Assembly: GCA_046757965.1 (NCBI GenBank)
Contig: JBHHZI010000020.1
Location: 1 to 31,011, forward strand
DNA length: 31,011 nucleotides
Origin: JBHHZI01 sp046757965
GTDB taxonomy: Bacteria; Acidobacteriota; Polarisedimenticolia; SMYD01
Direction of reading: 5' to 3'
Position 1 is the first letter of the stretch. Each line of letters begins with the position of its first letter. The notes under the pieces were generated by a model. The model was not told where the DNA came from, searched no databases, and saw only the letters and a program-made list of their open reading frames with translations. Position numbers and translations under genes: made by a program. Positions 1 to 7,513 of this stretch are shown here, piece after piece.

Positions 1-176
1 GCGCCCGGATGTGGAGTTCATCATAGTTGTCCGGACCTGTCGGCTGCGCTCAGGCAGCGGCCAGCGTTCTCCAGGGCGGCCGGAAGAACACCGGGCAACG
101 GGTCATCAGGCGGCAGATCCCCGTCCCTGGCAGAGCCGGATGCCCTGCCAGGTGCGGATCCTACGTCCGCAGGGAC
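1..176. other. Leading stretch without a recognisable gene
   Basis: I see no convincing coding region here. The open frames that cross it have arginine- and proline-rich translations typical of GC-rich non-coding or shadow frames. It may hold the tail or downstream region of a gene outside the window. Confidence 0.4.
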
Positions 177-206
177 TTGACAGCAACCACCAGGTCATCG
201 TATATA
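177..206 (+). promoter_or_regulatory. Near-consensus sigma-70 promoter
   Basis: A perfect -35 hexamer TTGACA (177-182) is followed by an 18-bp spacer and the -10 hexamer TATATA (201-206). Transcription should start near 213, giving an untranslated leader of about 68 nt before the cysteine-rich protein gene at 281. It is the best promoter match in the window. Confidence 0.7.
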
Positions 207-220
207 GGCGCGATGGGTGT

Positions 221-229
221 GGGGGGGGG
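221..229 (+). repeat. G9 homopolymer in a 5' leader
   Basis: Nine consecutive G residues lie between the predicted transcription start (about 213) and the start codon at 281. Tracts of this length are prone to slipped-strand length changes. Whether it matters here is unknown. Confidence 0.8.
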
Positions 230-280
230 TATCGGGCGGAACCGCCAGCGGCGGTTCGTTCTTTTTCGAGAGGGGGAACC

Positions 281-607
281 ATGAGAGGCAGGCGTTCACC
301 GTTGAATCTGTCGGTCTTCCGGGCTAGTCTGCTCGCGGTGGGATTGCTCCTGGTGGCAGCACAGACCGGGCCGTTGCAGGCCGGGGCGAACGGTCGTGAC
401 CATTCGCGCTGCGTCACCGCGTGCAACGCCACACACCAAACGTGCAAAGGGAATTGCCGCGCGAACTGCCAGGAACTTTTTCCCACCGACAAGGAAGCGC
501 GCGCCGCGTGCGTGGGCGAATGCACGGCGACCTGCAAGACGGAGCGAGACGACTGCAAGCTGATCTGTGAGGAGAACAAGTTCCCGCCCACTCCGTCGGA
601 ACCGTGA
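281..607 (+). CDS. Secreted ten-cysteine small protein, predicted disulfide-stapled helical hairpin
   Basis: A 108-aa protein of unrecognised family. Residues 1-34 look like a Sec signal peptide: an Arg-rich n-region, a hydrophobic stretch at about 16-27, and a likely cut after LQA. The mature part has ten cysteines at 44, 48, 55, 59, 63, 77, 81, 85, 92 and 96. Their gaps read 3-6-3-3-13-3-3-6-3, an exact mirror image. The central C-x3-C-x13-C-x3-C matches the alpha-hairpinin-type spacing, so I infer two antiparallel helices joined by up to five disulfides outside the cytoplasm. A metal-binding role is the main alternative. The ATG at 281 is chosen because GAGAGGGGG lies 4-12 bases upstream, a good promoter sits at 177-206, and the signal peptide begins there. 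Longer in-frame extensions have no signal or ribosome site. Confidence 0.75.
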   Translation: MRGRRSPLNLSVFRASLLAVGLLLVAAQTGPLQAGANGRDHSRCVTACNATHQTCKGNCRANCQELFPTDKEARAACVGECTATCKTERDDCKLICEENKFPPTPSEP

Positions 608-611
608 TCCC

Positions 612-635
612 CGCCGGGCGGCCATTCGCCCGGCG
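612..635 (+). terminator. GC-rich hairpin after the cysteine-rich gene
   Basis: A 9-bp perfect stem (612-620 with 627-635) and a 6-nt loop lie 4 nt after the stop codon. The following bases (TCGTTCCC) are only weakly T-rich, so this is a plausible but imperfect intrinsic terminator. Confidence 0.5.
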
Positions 636-755
636 TCGTTCCCATCCTCCGGTTCCATGTCCCCACGCGCGGATCCATGCGCCCGCGCGAGGGATCAATC
701 CGCCCCGGCCCGGATATCATCCTGTTCCAGCCGGTCGATGCTCTACAATGGTCTC

Positions 756-1565
756 ATGACCATCGAGCGCCACGTATCAAGGATGTCGGGGACATCCGGA
801 ACCCGGCGCAGCCGGCGGTGGCCCGCCGCGAGCGTGGTGGGCTACGAGGGAAGGTGGCGGCCGGGCAACCTCAGGCGCATGGCGATGGCGATCCTCTGTC
901 TTGCGGGCCTTACCACAGGTCCGGCATCTCCACCCCGGGCGGCCCGGGCGAAGGATTCCACCGCTTCCATCGCATCATTCGCCGGCACGTGGAATCTGAA
1001 TCGGGCTCTCAGCGACGATGTGTGGGCCTATTTTCAGGAGGAGTTGAACCGCCGGCCGCGGCACCATCGAGAGCTTCCTGACGATCTCGGACGGCCCCGG
1101 GGGGTGGGAGGGGCCAGCAGCACGTCAGGCGGCTTGCCGGTGGGTGCCACGCGACGTGTGGAACGGCGCAATCCGGAGGAGATCCGGGCCCGGCTCGAGT
1201 TGCTGGCCGATGGGTTCGAATCTCTTTCCATCCGTCACGAGGCTCCGATTCTCTCCATTCACCAGGCGGACGGGCGGGTCCGGTCGTTGCGCACCGATGG
1301 CAAGAAGCAACGGGAGCAGACCGTCAACGGGCGGGTCGTGGTCAGCACCAGGTGGAAGAAAGACGGCCGACTCATCGTCACCACCGGCACCGACTGGGGA
1401 CGCGAGACGACGGAGACGTTCACGATCCTGCCCGACACCGGCCAGTTGCGTGTCACCCTGGACGTCTACGCGGTGGGCGGCCTGCCCGAGGTCCACGTCC
1501 AGCGCACCTACGACCGTGCCGGTCAGGCCGTGCGGGCTCCTGCGGATCCCGCCCACCGTCGCTGA
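756..1565 (+). CDS. Exported protein of unknown function, lipocalin-like N-terminal motif
   Basis: The product is 269 aa from the ATG at 756. A hydrophobic stretch (MAMAILCLAGLTTGPAS, starting at codon 42) followed by small residues and Ala-Arg-Ala looks like a signal peptide. Just after it comes FAGTWNLNRALSDD. That pattern resembles the GTW-x-LN segment that opens many lipocalin- or beta-barrel-like exported proteins, and the rest is beta-strand-like and charged with no catalytic motif I recognise. The start is uncertain: a TACAAT -10-like hexamer at 744-749 would make the 756 ATG almost leaderless, while an ATG at 879 gives a signal peptide of normal length but lacks a clear ribosome site. 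The C-terminus is reliable. The gene converges with the selenoprotein gene downstream. Confidence 0.6.
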   Translation: MTIERHVSRMSGTSGTRRSRRWPAASVVGYEGRWRPGNLRRMAMAILCLAGLTTGPASPPRAARAKDSTASIASFAGTWNLNRALSDDVWAYFQEELNRRPRHHRELPDDLGRPRGVGGASSTSGGLPVGATRRVERRNPEEIRARLELLADGFESLSIRHEAPILSIHQADGRVRSLRTDGKKQREQTVNGRVVVSTRWKKDGRLIVTTGTDWGRETTETFTILPDTGQLRVTLDVYAVGGLPEVHVQRTYDRAGQAVRAPADPAHRR

Positions 1566-1631
1566 CAGGAGACATGCCGCCGGCCAGCGCGGCAGGCACA
1601 CCTGACGTGCCCTCACCAGAAAGACAGGAAA

Positions 1632-1668
1632 GGGCCGGGTCTCCACGATGGACGACGAGACCCGGCCC
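1632..1668 (-). terminator. Intrinsic terminator of the selenoprotein gene
   Basis: A perfect 12-bp stem (1632-1643 with 1657-1668) has a 13-nt loop. Read on the minus strand it is followed by TTTCCTGTCTTTCT, so it most likely ends transcription of the gene at 1718-2479. It has no T-tract on the plus strand but may still slow read-through from the convergent gene ending at 1565. Confidence 0.7.
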
Positions 1669-1717
1669 GAATACCGAAGTTGAAGCGACGCTCCGCCTCG
1701 GGGCTAAGGACTCCCGA

Positions 1718-2479
1718 TCAGCCGGGCAGATCGGTGGTCTTCGTGACGAGGAAGCGGATGATCTCGGTGGAATCCCGGATCGTCTCGCCGCCATGAACCA
1801 GCGCCGGTGCCTGATCGGATCCGGCCGTTGACGATAGCTCGGCCCGGACGCCCTCATCGTCGCTGACATTCTTCACGGTCAACGTCCCGCCCAGGTGAAG
1901 GTTGTCGACCGCCAGCAGAGCGGCCCGGGAAAAGCCACACTGACTCTTCACGAACAGGGTTGCTCCCGCCGGCAATCCTTCCGGCGCCGGGAAACTCGCC
2001 AGGCCTGCGCCGAACTCACGATCGATCCCCTCGCAGAGTGAGACCAGCTCACCGATGTTGCGTTCACCATCCGGCGTGACCGATGACGCATGACGGACGA
2101 TGCCGTCCTTGTCGAGGATCACCGTGGCGCGATCGGTGATGCCGGGCTCGCTCAGGTAGCAACCGAGAGAGTCGGCCATCTTCCCCTTCGGGGTGAAGTC
2201 GGCCAGCAACGGAAACGACACACCACCGAGGCTGCGCCCCCAGTTGGCGTGAGAAAAGACGGAATCGACACTGACACCCAGGACCTGGGTGTGGGCGGCC
2301 CGCAACCGTGGAAGTTCGGCTTCCACGGCGGGCACCTCACGCGTTCAGGTCGGGGTCCAGTCGAGAGGGTAGAAGAGCAGCATCACATGACGCTGCCCGC
2401 CAAACGCGTCGAGGCTCACCTTCCGGCCCAGATGGTCGGCAAGGGTGAAACTAGGCGCCTTTTCACCGGTCTGGATCAT
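1718..2479 (-). CDS. Selenocysteine-containing peroxiredoxin-glutaredoxin fusion (TGA at 2345-2347 read as Sec)
   Basis: Predicted thiol/selenol peroxidase of 253 aa that reduces hydroperoxides. Residues 1-160 form an AhpC/TSA peroxiredoxin domain. The active-site motif reads F36-Y-P38-L-D-W-T42-P-T, then an in-frame TGA as residue 45, then TREVPAVE. Residue 45 is exactly the peroxidatic Cys of PxxxTxxC. The conserved Arg (R117 in TDRATVILDKDG) follows. Residues about 168-250 are a glutaredoxin-like domain with CGFS (C181), a cis-Pro segment (QAP, P225) and a GG-x6-STEI glutathione-site-like end, suggesting intramolecular reduction by glutathione. Other Cys are at 107 and 149. The ATG at 2479 is preceded by AGGAGGAG (2484-2491). 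A start after the TGA (GTG at 2335) would delete the first strands and the active site, so it is rejected. A SECIS-like hairpin and a strong terminator bracket the gene. A nonsense-mutated pseudogene is the alternative, but intact flanking frame and hairpin argue against it. Confidence 0.85.
2299..2332 (-). promoter_or_regulatory. SECIS element (bacterial type) downstream of the Sec codon
   Basis: On the coding strand CCGUGGAAG (2328-2320) pairs perfectly with CUUCCACGG (2314-2306) across the loop CCGAA (2319-2315). Below it, CCCG (2332-2329) pairs with CGGG (2302-2299) across a 3-nt UUG bulge, giving 13 pairs in all. The stem begins 12 nt after the TGA and the loop 25 nt after it, within the range I know for bacterial SECIS hairpins read by SelB. 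If the innermost G-C pair opens, the loop starts with G, as the usual bacterial pattern prefers. Confidence 0.75.
2345..2347 (-). other. In-frame TGA, predicted selenocysteine codon
   Basis: The TGA is codon 45 of the frame running from the ATG at 2479 to the stop at 1718-1720. It replaces the catalytic cysteine of the peroxiredoxin motif while every neighbouring family residue is kept. Recoding needs SelA, SelB, SelD and tRNA-Sec, none of which is in this window. Confidence 0.85.
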
Positions 2480-2492
2480 TCTGCTCCTCCTG

Positions 2493-2932
2493 AAAAAAGG
2501 TTCAACGAATCGACAGGAACCCATCCGCGAGTGGCACGCTACTGCTGGAGTCCCTCGGGCTCAGGAGTCGCGGCGCCGGCCGGTCCGTTTTCTCCGTCAC
2601 GATATCACCACCCAGCACCGGAGGAGAACCTGTCGGCCGGCTGGGTCGGCGCGACAACCGCCGGATCCACCCCCGCTGCCTCGATAGCACCGCCGGACGA
2701 AGGGAGACAGATCTCAGGCTGGCGGGCCCTCCTGGATTTTCCCCGGCCCGGTCCACCCGGCATTCAACCTTTCGCCCCCCTGTCGGGTCCTGTTCATCCG
2801 GATCGATCCATCTTCGATCCTGCAGACCCGGGTCCGCCGCCCCGGCGGAGACGACACGAGGGCCTGCCATGTTGATATCATCCCCTTCTTCCCGGTACAG
2901 CGAGGCTCGGATGTCTGGACAGCACGATCTCC
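2493..2932. other. Intergenic region between divergent selenoprotein and efflux genes
   Basis: These 440 bases hold no gene I can support. Open frames crossing them give low-complexity Arg/Pro/Ser/Gly translations with no ribosome site. The region should contain the promoters of both flanking transcription units. I see one candidate for the efflux operon and none that is convincing for the selenoprotein. Confidence 0.5.
2872..2901 (+). promoter_or_regulatory. Possible sigma-70 promoter of the efflux operon
   Basis: TTGATA (2872-2877), an 18-bp spacer, then TACAGC (2896-2901) is a partial match. It would start transcription near 2908, about 25 nt before the first permease codon. The -10 is weak and no clear Shine-Dalgarno follows. 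Confidence 0.3.
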
Positions 2933-5900
2933 ATGTCTGACCCACACCACAACACGATCGTCCGCTACGCCGTCCATCACCGGGTGACCATGACGATGGC
3001 AGCCCTCGGCACCGTGGTGCTCGGCTGGCTGTCTCTCGATCGCCTGCCGCTCGAATTCCTGCCGGCATTCTCTTCGTCGAACATCACCGTGACGGCGCCG
3101 TATCCATCGTCGTCTCCGGAGGAGGTCGAGCGACTCGTGGCCCGTCCTCTGGAGGAATCGCTGGGCACCATCAACGGCATCGAGACCCTCTCCGCCTCCG
3201 CCACATCGAGCAGTGCGCGGGTGAGCATCGGGTTCGTCGACGGCACCGACATGGACCTGGCCGCGATGGACGTGCGCGACCGCATCGAGCGTGTCAGGCA
3301 TCTTCTGCCGGACGACCTGGAACGCCTCACGGTCCGCCGGTTCCAGAGTTCCGACATCCCGGTGCTGCGCTTCGACCTGAGCGCGCCGTGGCCGGTGGAG
3401 CAACTCTACGACTTCGCCGAGACCGTCGTCCAGAGACGTCTCGAACGGATCGAAGGGGTCGCCCAGATCGACGTGGGGGGGTTGCGAGAGCCCCAGCTCC
3501 AGATCAACCTCGATCCGGCCCGCCTCCAGGCCCATGGCGTCGACGTTCGCTCTCTGGTGGCCCTGCTGCGCGCCAGCAATGTCAACCTGTCCGGCGGCGA
3601 TATCCGCGAGGGCAGCCGCAAGTATCTGGTTCGCGCCGTGGGCGAGTTCACGCAACCCCGCCAGATCCGTGACCTGCCGATCAACGCGGCCGGCCTGCGA
3701 CTGGGCGATGTCGCCGAGGTGGTCTACGGCTTCCCCGAACGGGAATCGTTCAATTACCTCAACGGGGTCGAGGCCCTGACCGTGCGCGTCAACAAGTCCT
3801 CGAGCAGCAACCTGCTGGCCGTCGTGAACCGGGTCAAGACCGAGATGCAGACCATCCTGGAACTGCCCGAGGCCCAGGGCGCGACGTTCCGGATCTTTTC
3901 CGACGCCTCGCAGGATGTCCTGAAGGGGCTCGGCCAGCTCCGCGATGCGGGGGTGGTCGGAGGTGCCCTCGCGATCCTCGCCATGTTCTTCTTCCTGCGC
4001 CGGTTTCGCACCACCCTGCTGGTCGCCCTGGCCATTCCCCTCTCGGTGGTGGCCACCTTCGTGCTGGTCTACTTCATGCGCCAGGCCGGGCTCACCGACA
4101 TGACGCTCAACGTCGTCAGTCTCGCCGGCCTGATGCTGGCCCTGGGCATGCTGGTCGACAACTCGGTGGTCGTCATCGAGTCGGTGTTCAGACACCGCAA
4201 CGAACTTCACGAGGACGCGGTGACGGCTGCCCTGGCCGGCACGAGCGAGGTGGCCCTGTCGATCATCGCCTCCACCGGAACGACCATGTGCGTCTTCCTG
4301 CCACTCATCTTCCTGACCTCCGGGGGCCGGTTCAAGCTCTACCTGGAGAACATCGGCCTGACGATCTGCGTGGTCATCGTCGCCTCGCTCGCCGTGGCGC
4401 TGACCATCGTGCCGATGGCAGCCGCCGTGGTGCTGCGCGATCAGGCCCCGCGACCGGCCCGCTTCATCGAGGGGCTGACGCGCCACTACGGCCGTCTGCT
4501 CGGACTGACCCTGCGCCACCGTGGGCTGTTCGTGGCCCTGATCGTGGCGCTGCTGGCAGGTTCCCTCTGGATGTTCTCCACCATCCAGAGATCGTTCTCC
4601 TCCCAGGGGCTCGAACGGTCGGTGGTGATCAAGGTCGACACACCCCGGCAGTACTCCCTGGCCCAGACAGAGGCACTCTACGACGATGTGTATGCCCGGC
4701 TGGATGGCGTTCGAGACACTCTGGACATCGCCGATATCAGCTACGCCTACGATCGAGGCAACGGTCGTTCCCGGGCGAGCTGGAGGCGCACACGCCAGTT
4801 CACCGTCTACCTGAAAGACGAATCGGAGAGTGGAGTCTCGACAGCGACCGCCCGGGACCGTATCCGCGACATCCTGCCGGTGAAGGCCGGCGTCAACCTG
4901 CGCATCGCCGCAAGCGAGGGACGTCACGGCATGTCCGGAGTCCAGGTGGAGCTGATGGGCGACGATCCGGGGGTTCTCGAGTTGATCAGCAACCAGGTGG
5001 CCGACCGGCTCGCCGGCCTGCCGATGATCCGGGACGTCGATACGTCGCTGGAGAGCGGGGACGAGGAGATCCAGGTCTCGGTTCAGCGGGAACGGGCGCT
5101 GGCCGCCGGCCTGTCGAGCCGCGCCGTCGCCGCGACGGTGAACAACGCGCTCTCCAGCCGGGCGATCAGCCACTTCAAGACCGGCGACCGGGAAGTCGAC
5201 CTCATCATGCAACTGCGCGAGCAGGACCGGCAGACGCTGGACCAGCTCAAGAACATGCAGATGTTTTCCGGCACTAGCCGCTTGCCACTGGCCTCCCTTG
5301 CCGACTTCGAGCACGTGGAAGGACCGAAGAGCATCGAACGAGAGAACCATCTGGCGAAGGTCACGGTCTCGGCGAACGCCACCAGCACCGCGGCCACGTT
5401 CATGGCGATGCGCACCATCACGGGCCTGATGAACGAGATGCCGCTGCCGCCGGGGTACGAGTGGAGCTACGGCCGCTGGAACCGGTACCAGCAGAAGGAC
5501 CAGCAGGCCGGATGGTTCTCCTGGCTGTTCGCCCTGCCCCTGGTCTACATGCTTCTCGCGGCACTGTTCGAGAGCTTCACCCAGCCGTTCACCATCATGT
5601 TCTCCGTGCCGTTCGCGCTACTGGGTGTCGGCGTGGTCATGAAGCTGGCCAACCAGCCGTGGGAGACCATGACCCTGATCGGGATGATCGTGCTGGTCGG
5701 CATCGTCGTGAACAACGCCATTGTTCTGATCAACCACATCAACTTCCTCCGGCAGAGCGGGCATGAGCGCAACGAGGCAATCATCCTGGGGGGCCAGCAC
5801 CGCCTGCGCCCCATTCTCATCACGGCCATCACGACGATCCTCGGGATGGTGCCGATGATCGCGCCGTTCCTGTTCCCTCAGTGGTTCGGACCGGTGGAGG

Positions 5901-6049
5901 GCCGGGCCGCCACCTGGGCTCCCATCGGCCTGGTCATCGTCGGCGGACTGACGACGTCGACCTTCCTGACACTGGTGATCATTCCGACGCTCTATTCGCT
6001 CGTGGACGACACCTCGGCCTTCTTCCGGCGCGTGGCGAGGGCGGCGTGA
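2933..6049 (+). CDS. RND efflux pump inner-membrane permease (AcrB/HAE1 family)
   Basis: A full-length 1038-aa resistance-nodulation-division transporter that would export small molecules across the envelope using the proton gradient. It shows the family's internal duplication: one membrane helix near residues 18-36, a large periplasmic loop, helices 2-6 from about 335, a second loop, and a final helix bundle from about 855. The TM4 proton-relay segment reads LGMLVDNSVVVIESV, so the Asp pair of AcrB is a single Asp (D409) followed by Asn. The TM10 equivalent reads GIVVNNAIVLINH, with no Lys. The TGA stop shares its A with the ATG of the fusion protein gene (TGATG), so the two are translationally coupled. 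Substrate cannot be told from sequence, and a CzcA-like metal pump is less likely. Confidence 0.9.
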   Translation: MSDPHHNTIVRYAVHHRVTMTMAALGTVVLGWLSLDRLPLEFLPAFSSSNITVTAPYPSSSPEEVERLVARPLEESLGTINGIETLSASATSSSARVSIGFVDGTDMDLAAMDVRDRIERVRHLLPDDLERLTVRRFQSSDIPVLRFDLSAPWPVEQLYDFAETVVQRRLERIEGVAQIDVGGLREPQLQINLDPARLQAHGVDVRSLVALLRASNVNLSGGDIREGSRKYLVRAVGEFTQPRQIRDLPINAAGLRLGDVAEVVYGFPERESFNYLNGVEALTVRVNKSSSSNLLAVVNRVKTEMQTILELPEAQGATFRIFSDASQDVLKGLGQLRDAGVVGGALAILAMFFFLRRFRTTLLVALAIPLSVVATFVLVYFMRQAGLTDMTLNVVSLAGLMLALGMLVDNSVVVIESVFRHRNELHEDAVTAALAGTSEVALSIIASTGTTMCVFLPLIFLTSGGRFKLYLENIGLTICVVIVASLAVALTIVPMAAAVVLRDQAPRPARFIEGLTRHYGRLLGLTLRHRGLFVALIVALLAGSLWMFSTIQRSFSSQGLERSVVIKVDTPRQYSLAQTEALYDDVYARLDGVRDTLDIADISYAYDRGNGRSRASWRRTRQFTVYLKDESESGVSTATARDRIRDILPVKAGVNLRIAASEGRHGMSGVQVELMGDDPGVLELISNQVADRLAGLPMIRDVDTSLESGDEEIQVSVQRERALAAGLSSRAVAATVNNALSSRAISHFKTGDREVDLIMQLREQDRQTLDQLKNMQMFSGTSRLPLASLADFEHVEGPKSIERENHLAKVTVSANATSTAATFMAMRTITGLMNEMPLPPGYEWSYGRWNRYQQKDQQAGWFSWLFALPLVYMLLAALFESFTQPFTIMFSVPFALLGVGVVMKLANQPWETMTLIGMIVLVGIVVNNAIVLINHINFLRQSGHERNEAIILGGQHRLRPILITAITTILGMVPMIAPFLFPQWFGPVEGRAATWAPIGLVIVGGLTTSTFLTLVIIPTLYSLVDDTSAFFRRVARAA

Positions 6050-7506
6050 TGCGCGGAAGACGCCGTGTGGGTCGCCGCCGGCGGCGATGGATGCCCGCCC
6101 CGGCCGCACTGCTGCCTCTGGGCGCTCTGGTTCTGTTCGCCGTCGCGTGCGGCCGGGATCCGGCTTCCTCTTCGAGCCCACCGGCACAGGACCGCGCCGC
6201 CCCCCGGGGAGAGGCGCACACTCCCGCGTCCGCTGCCGGCCACACCGGCCCGGCCTCCGGCCACCGGCCGGGAATGCCGCCGGGAGCGGGCGGACCGTCC
6301 GCGGGGAAGGAGCCGGACACCCTGGCAGCCGTGCCGGTACAGACCGCCGAGGTCACCCAGCAGTCCATCGCGAACTACATAGAGACCAACGGCACACTGG
6401 AAGCGGAATACGAGATCGACATCGTGGCCCGCACCACCGGGCCGGTGGTCGAGCTGGCCGCCGAGGAGGGTGACAGGGTCCACGAGGGTGACCTTCTCGC
6501 CCGCCTCGACGACAAGGAATTGCGCACCCAGCTCGAGGTGACCCGGGTCGATCTGCACGAGGCGAGGCTGGCGTTCGAACGCGCCAGGAACCTGCAGAAG
6601 AACGCGCTGATCAGCTCCGAGAGCTTCGACCAGAGCGAGTCCGCATTGGAGGCCGCCCAGGCGCAGTTCGACGGCAGCACGGTTCAACTCGGCTACACCG
6701 AGATCCGGGCCCCGTTCGACGGCCTGATCGTGCGACGATACGTGGACTTTGCCCAGCATGTGGCCACCGGCGACGCACTGTTTCGCCTCTCCGACTTCAC
6801 GCCGCTTCTGTGCCCCATCCAGGTTCCGGAGCGGGAGTTGCGCCGCCTTCATGCGCAGCAACCGGCTCACCTGACCGTGGAGGCCTTCCCCGGTGAATCC
6901 TTTTCCGCCTCGGTGCTACGCATCAGTCCCATCGTGGAGGCGGCAACAGGCACCATCAAGGTGACACTCGAGGTGGTCTCGAAGAACCGGTTGCGGCCCG
7001 GCATGTTCGCCCGCGTGTTTCTCGAGACCGACCGGCGCGACGATGCCCTTGTCATCCCCAGGAGTGCCCTGTCGCTCGACAGCATCTCGGACACGGTCTA
7101 CGTGGCCACGTCGGGTGTCGCCGAGCGGCGCGACGTCGAGCTGGGTTACAGCGAGGGAGATCTCGTCGAGGTGGTCGACGGGCTGGCCGAAGGAGAGCAG
7201 GTCGTCGTGGTCGGCCAGGACGGGCTCACTGATGGCACACCCATCCGGGTGCTGACCGGCGACGACGAGAACGGCTCCACTTCGAAGGCGGCCGGTCCCG
7301 GGCAACGGCTCGCCGGAGGCCCGGGTCACGATCCAGGGGCGGCTCGCCCGCCCCTGGCAGGCCGCGGGCGGTTTGATCTGGGTCACGCCACGCCGGAGCA
7401 ACTCGAGCGCGTGAAGAAGATGATGCGCGATCGCGGCATGACCGACGATCAGATCGAGGCACGACTGGCCCGGGCGCGTGAAGGCGCCGGCGCTGCCTCC
7501 CGGTGA
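6049..7506 (+). CDS. RND membrane fusion lipoprotein (HlyD/AcrA family)
   Basis: A 485-aa periplasmic adaptor that links an RND permease to an outer-membrane channel. Residues 1-33 are an Arg-rich signal ending LFAVAC, so C34 is a probable lipidation site although the lipobox has Ala at -3. A Pro/Gly/His-rich linker runs to about residue 85. The core then follows: a barrel-sandwich half (VARTTGPVVELAAEEGDRV), a short alpha hairpin (about 160-205), the second lipoyl half with TEIRAPFDGLI, a beta-barrel, and a membrane-proximal domain with PRSAL. A C-terminal segment (TPEQLERVKKMMRDRGMTDD) looks like an added helical pair beyond the usual family end. The gene lies between two permease genes and may serve both. 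Confidence 0.9.
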   Translation: MRGRRRVGRRRRRWMPAPAALLPLGALVLFAVACGRDPASSSSPPAQDRAAPRGEAHTPASAAGHTGPASGHRPGMPPGAGGPSAGKEPDTLAAVPVQTAEVTQQSIANYIETNGTLEAEYEIDIVARTTGPVVELAAEEGDRVHEGDLLARLDDKELRTQLEVTRVDLHEARLAFERARNLQKNALISSESFDQSESALEAAQAQFDGSTVQLGYTEIRAPFDGLIVRRYVDFAQHVATGDALFRLSDFTPLLCPIQVPERELRRLHAQQPAHLTVEAFPGESFSASVLRISPIVEAATGTIKVTLEVVSKNRLRPGMFARVFLETDRRDDALVIPRSALSLDSISDTVYVATSGVAERRDVELGYSEGDLVEVVDGLAEGEQVVVVGQDGLTDGTPIRVLTGDDENGSTSKAAGPGQRLAGGPGHDPGAARPPLAGRGRFDLGHATPEQLERVKKMMRDRGMTDDQIEARLARAREGAGAASR

Positions 7507-7513
7507 GACCCCG

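Noticed and set aside
2333..2335. GTG at 2335 as the start of the peroxiredoxin
   Set aside because: It removes 48 residues including the catalytic position and has no ribosome site. The upstream frame after AGGAGGAG encodes the missing domain perfectly.
2714..5350. Very long open frame (878 codons) on the minus strand opposite the first RND permease
   Set aside because: Its translation is rich in His, Asp, Gln and Gly with no domain. It is the expected antisense shadow of a GC-rich gene, and the plus strand encodes an unmistakable RND protein.
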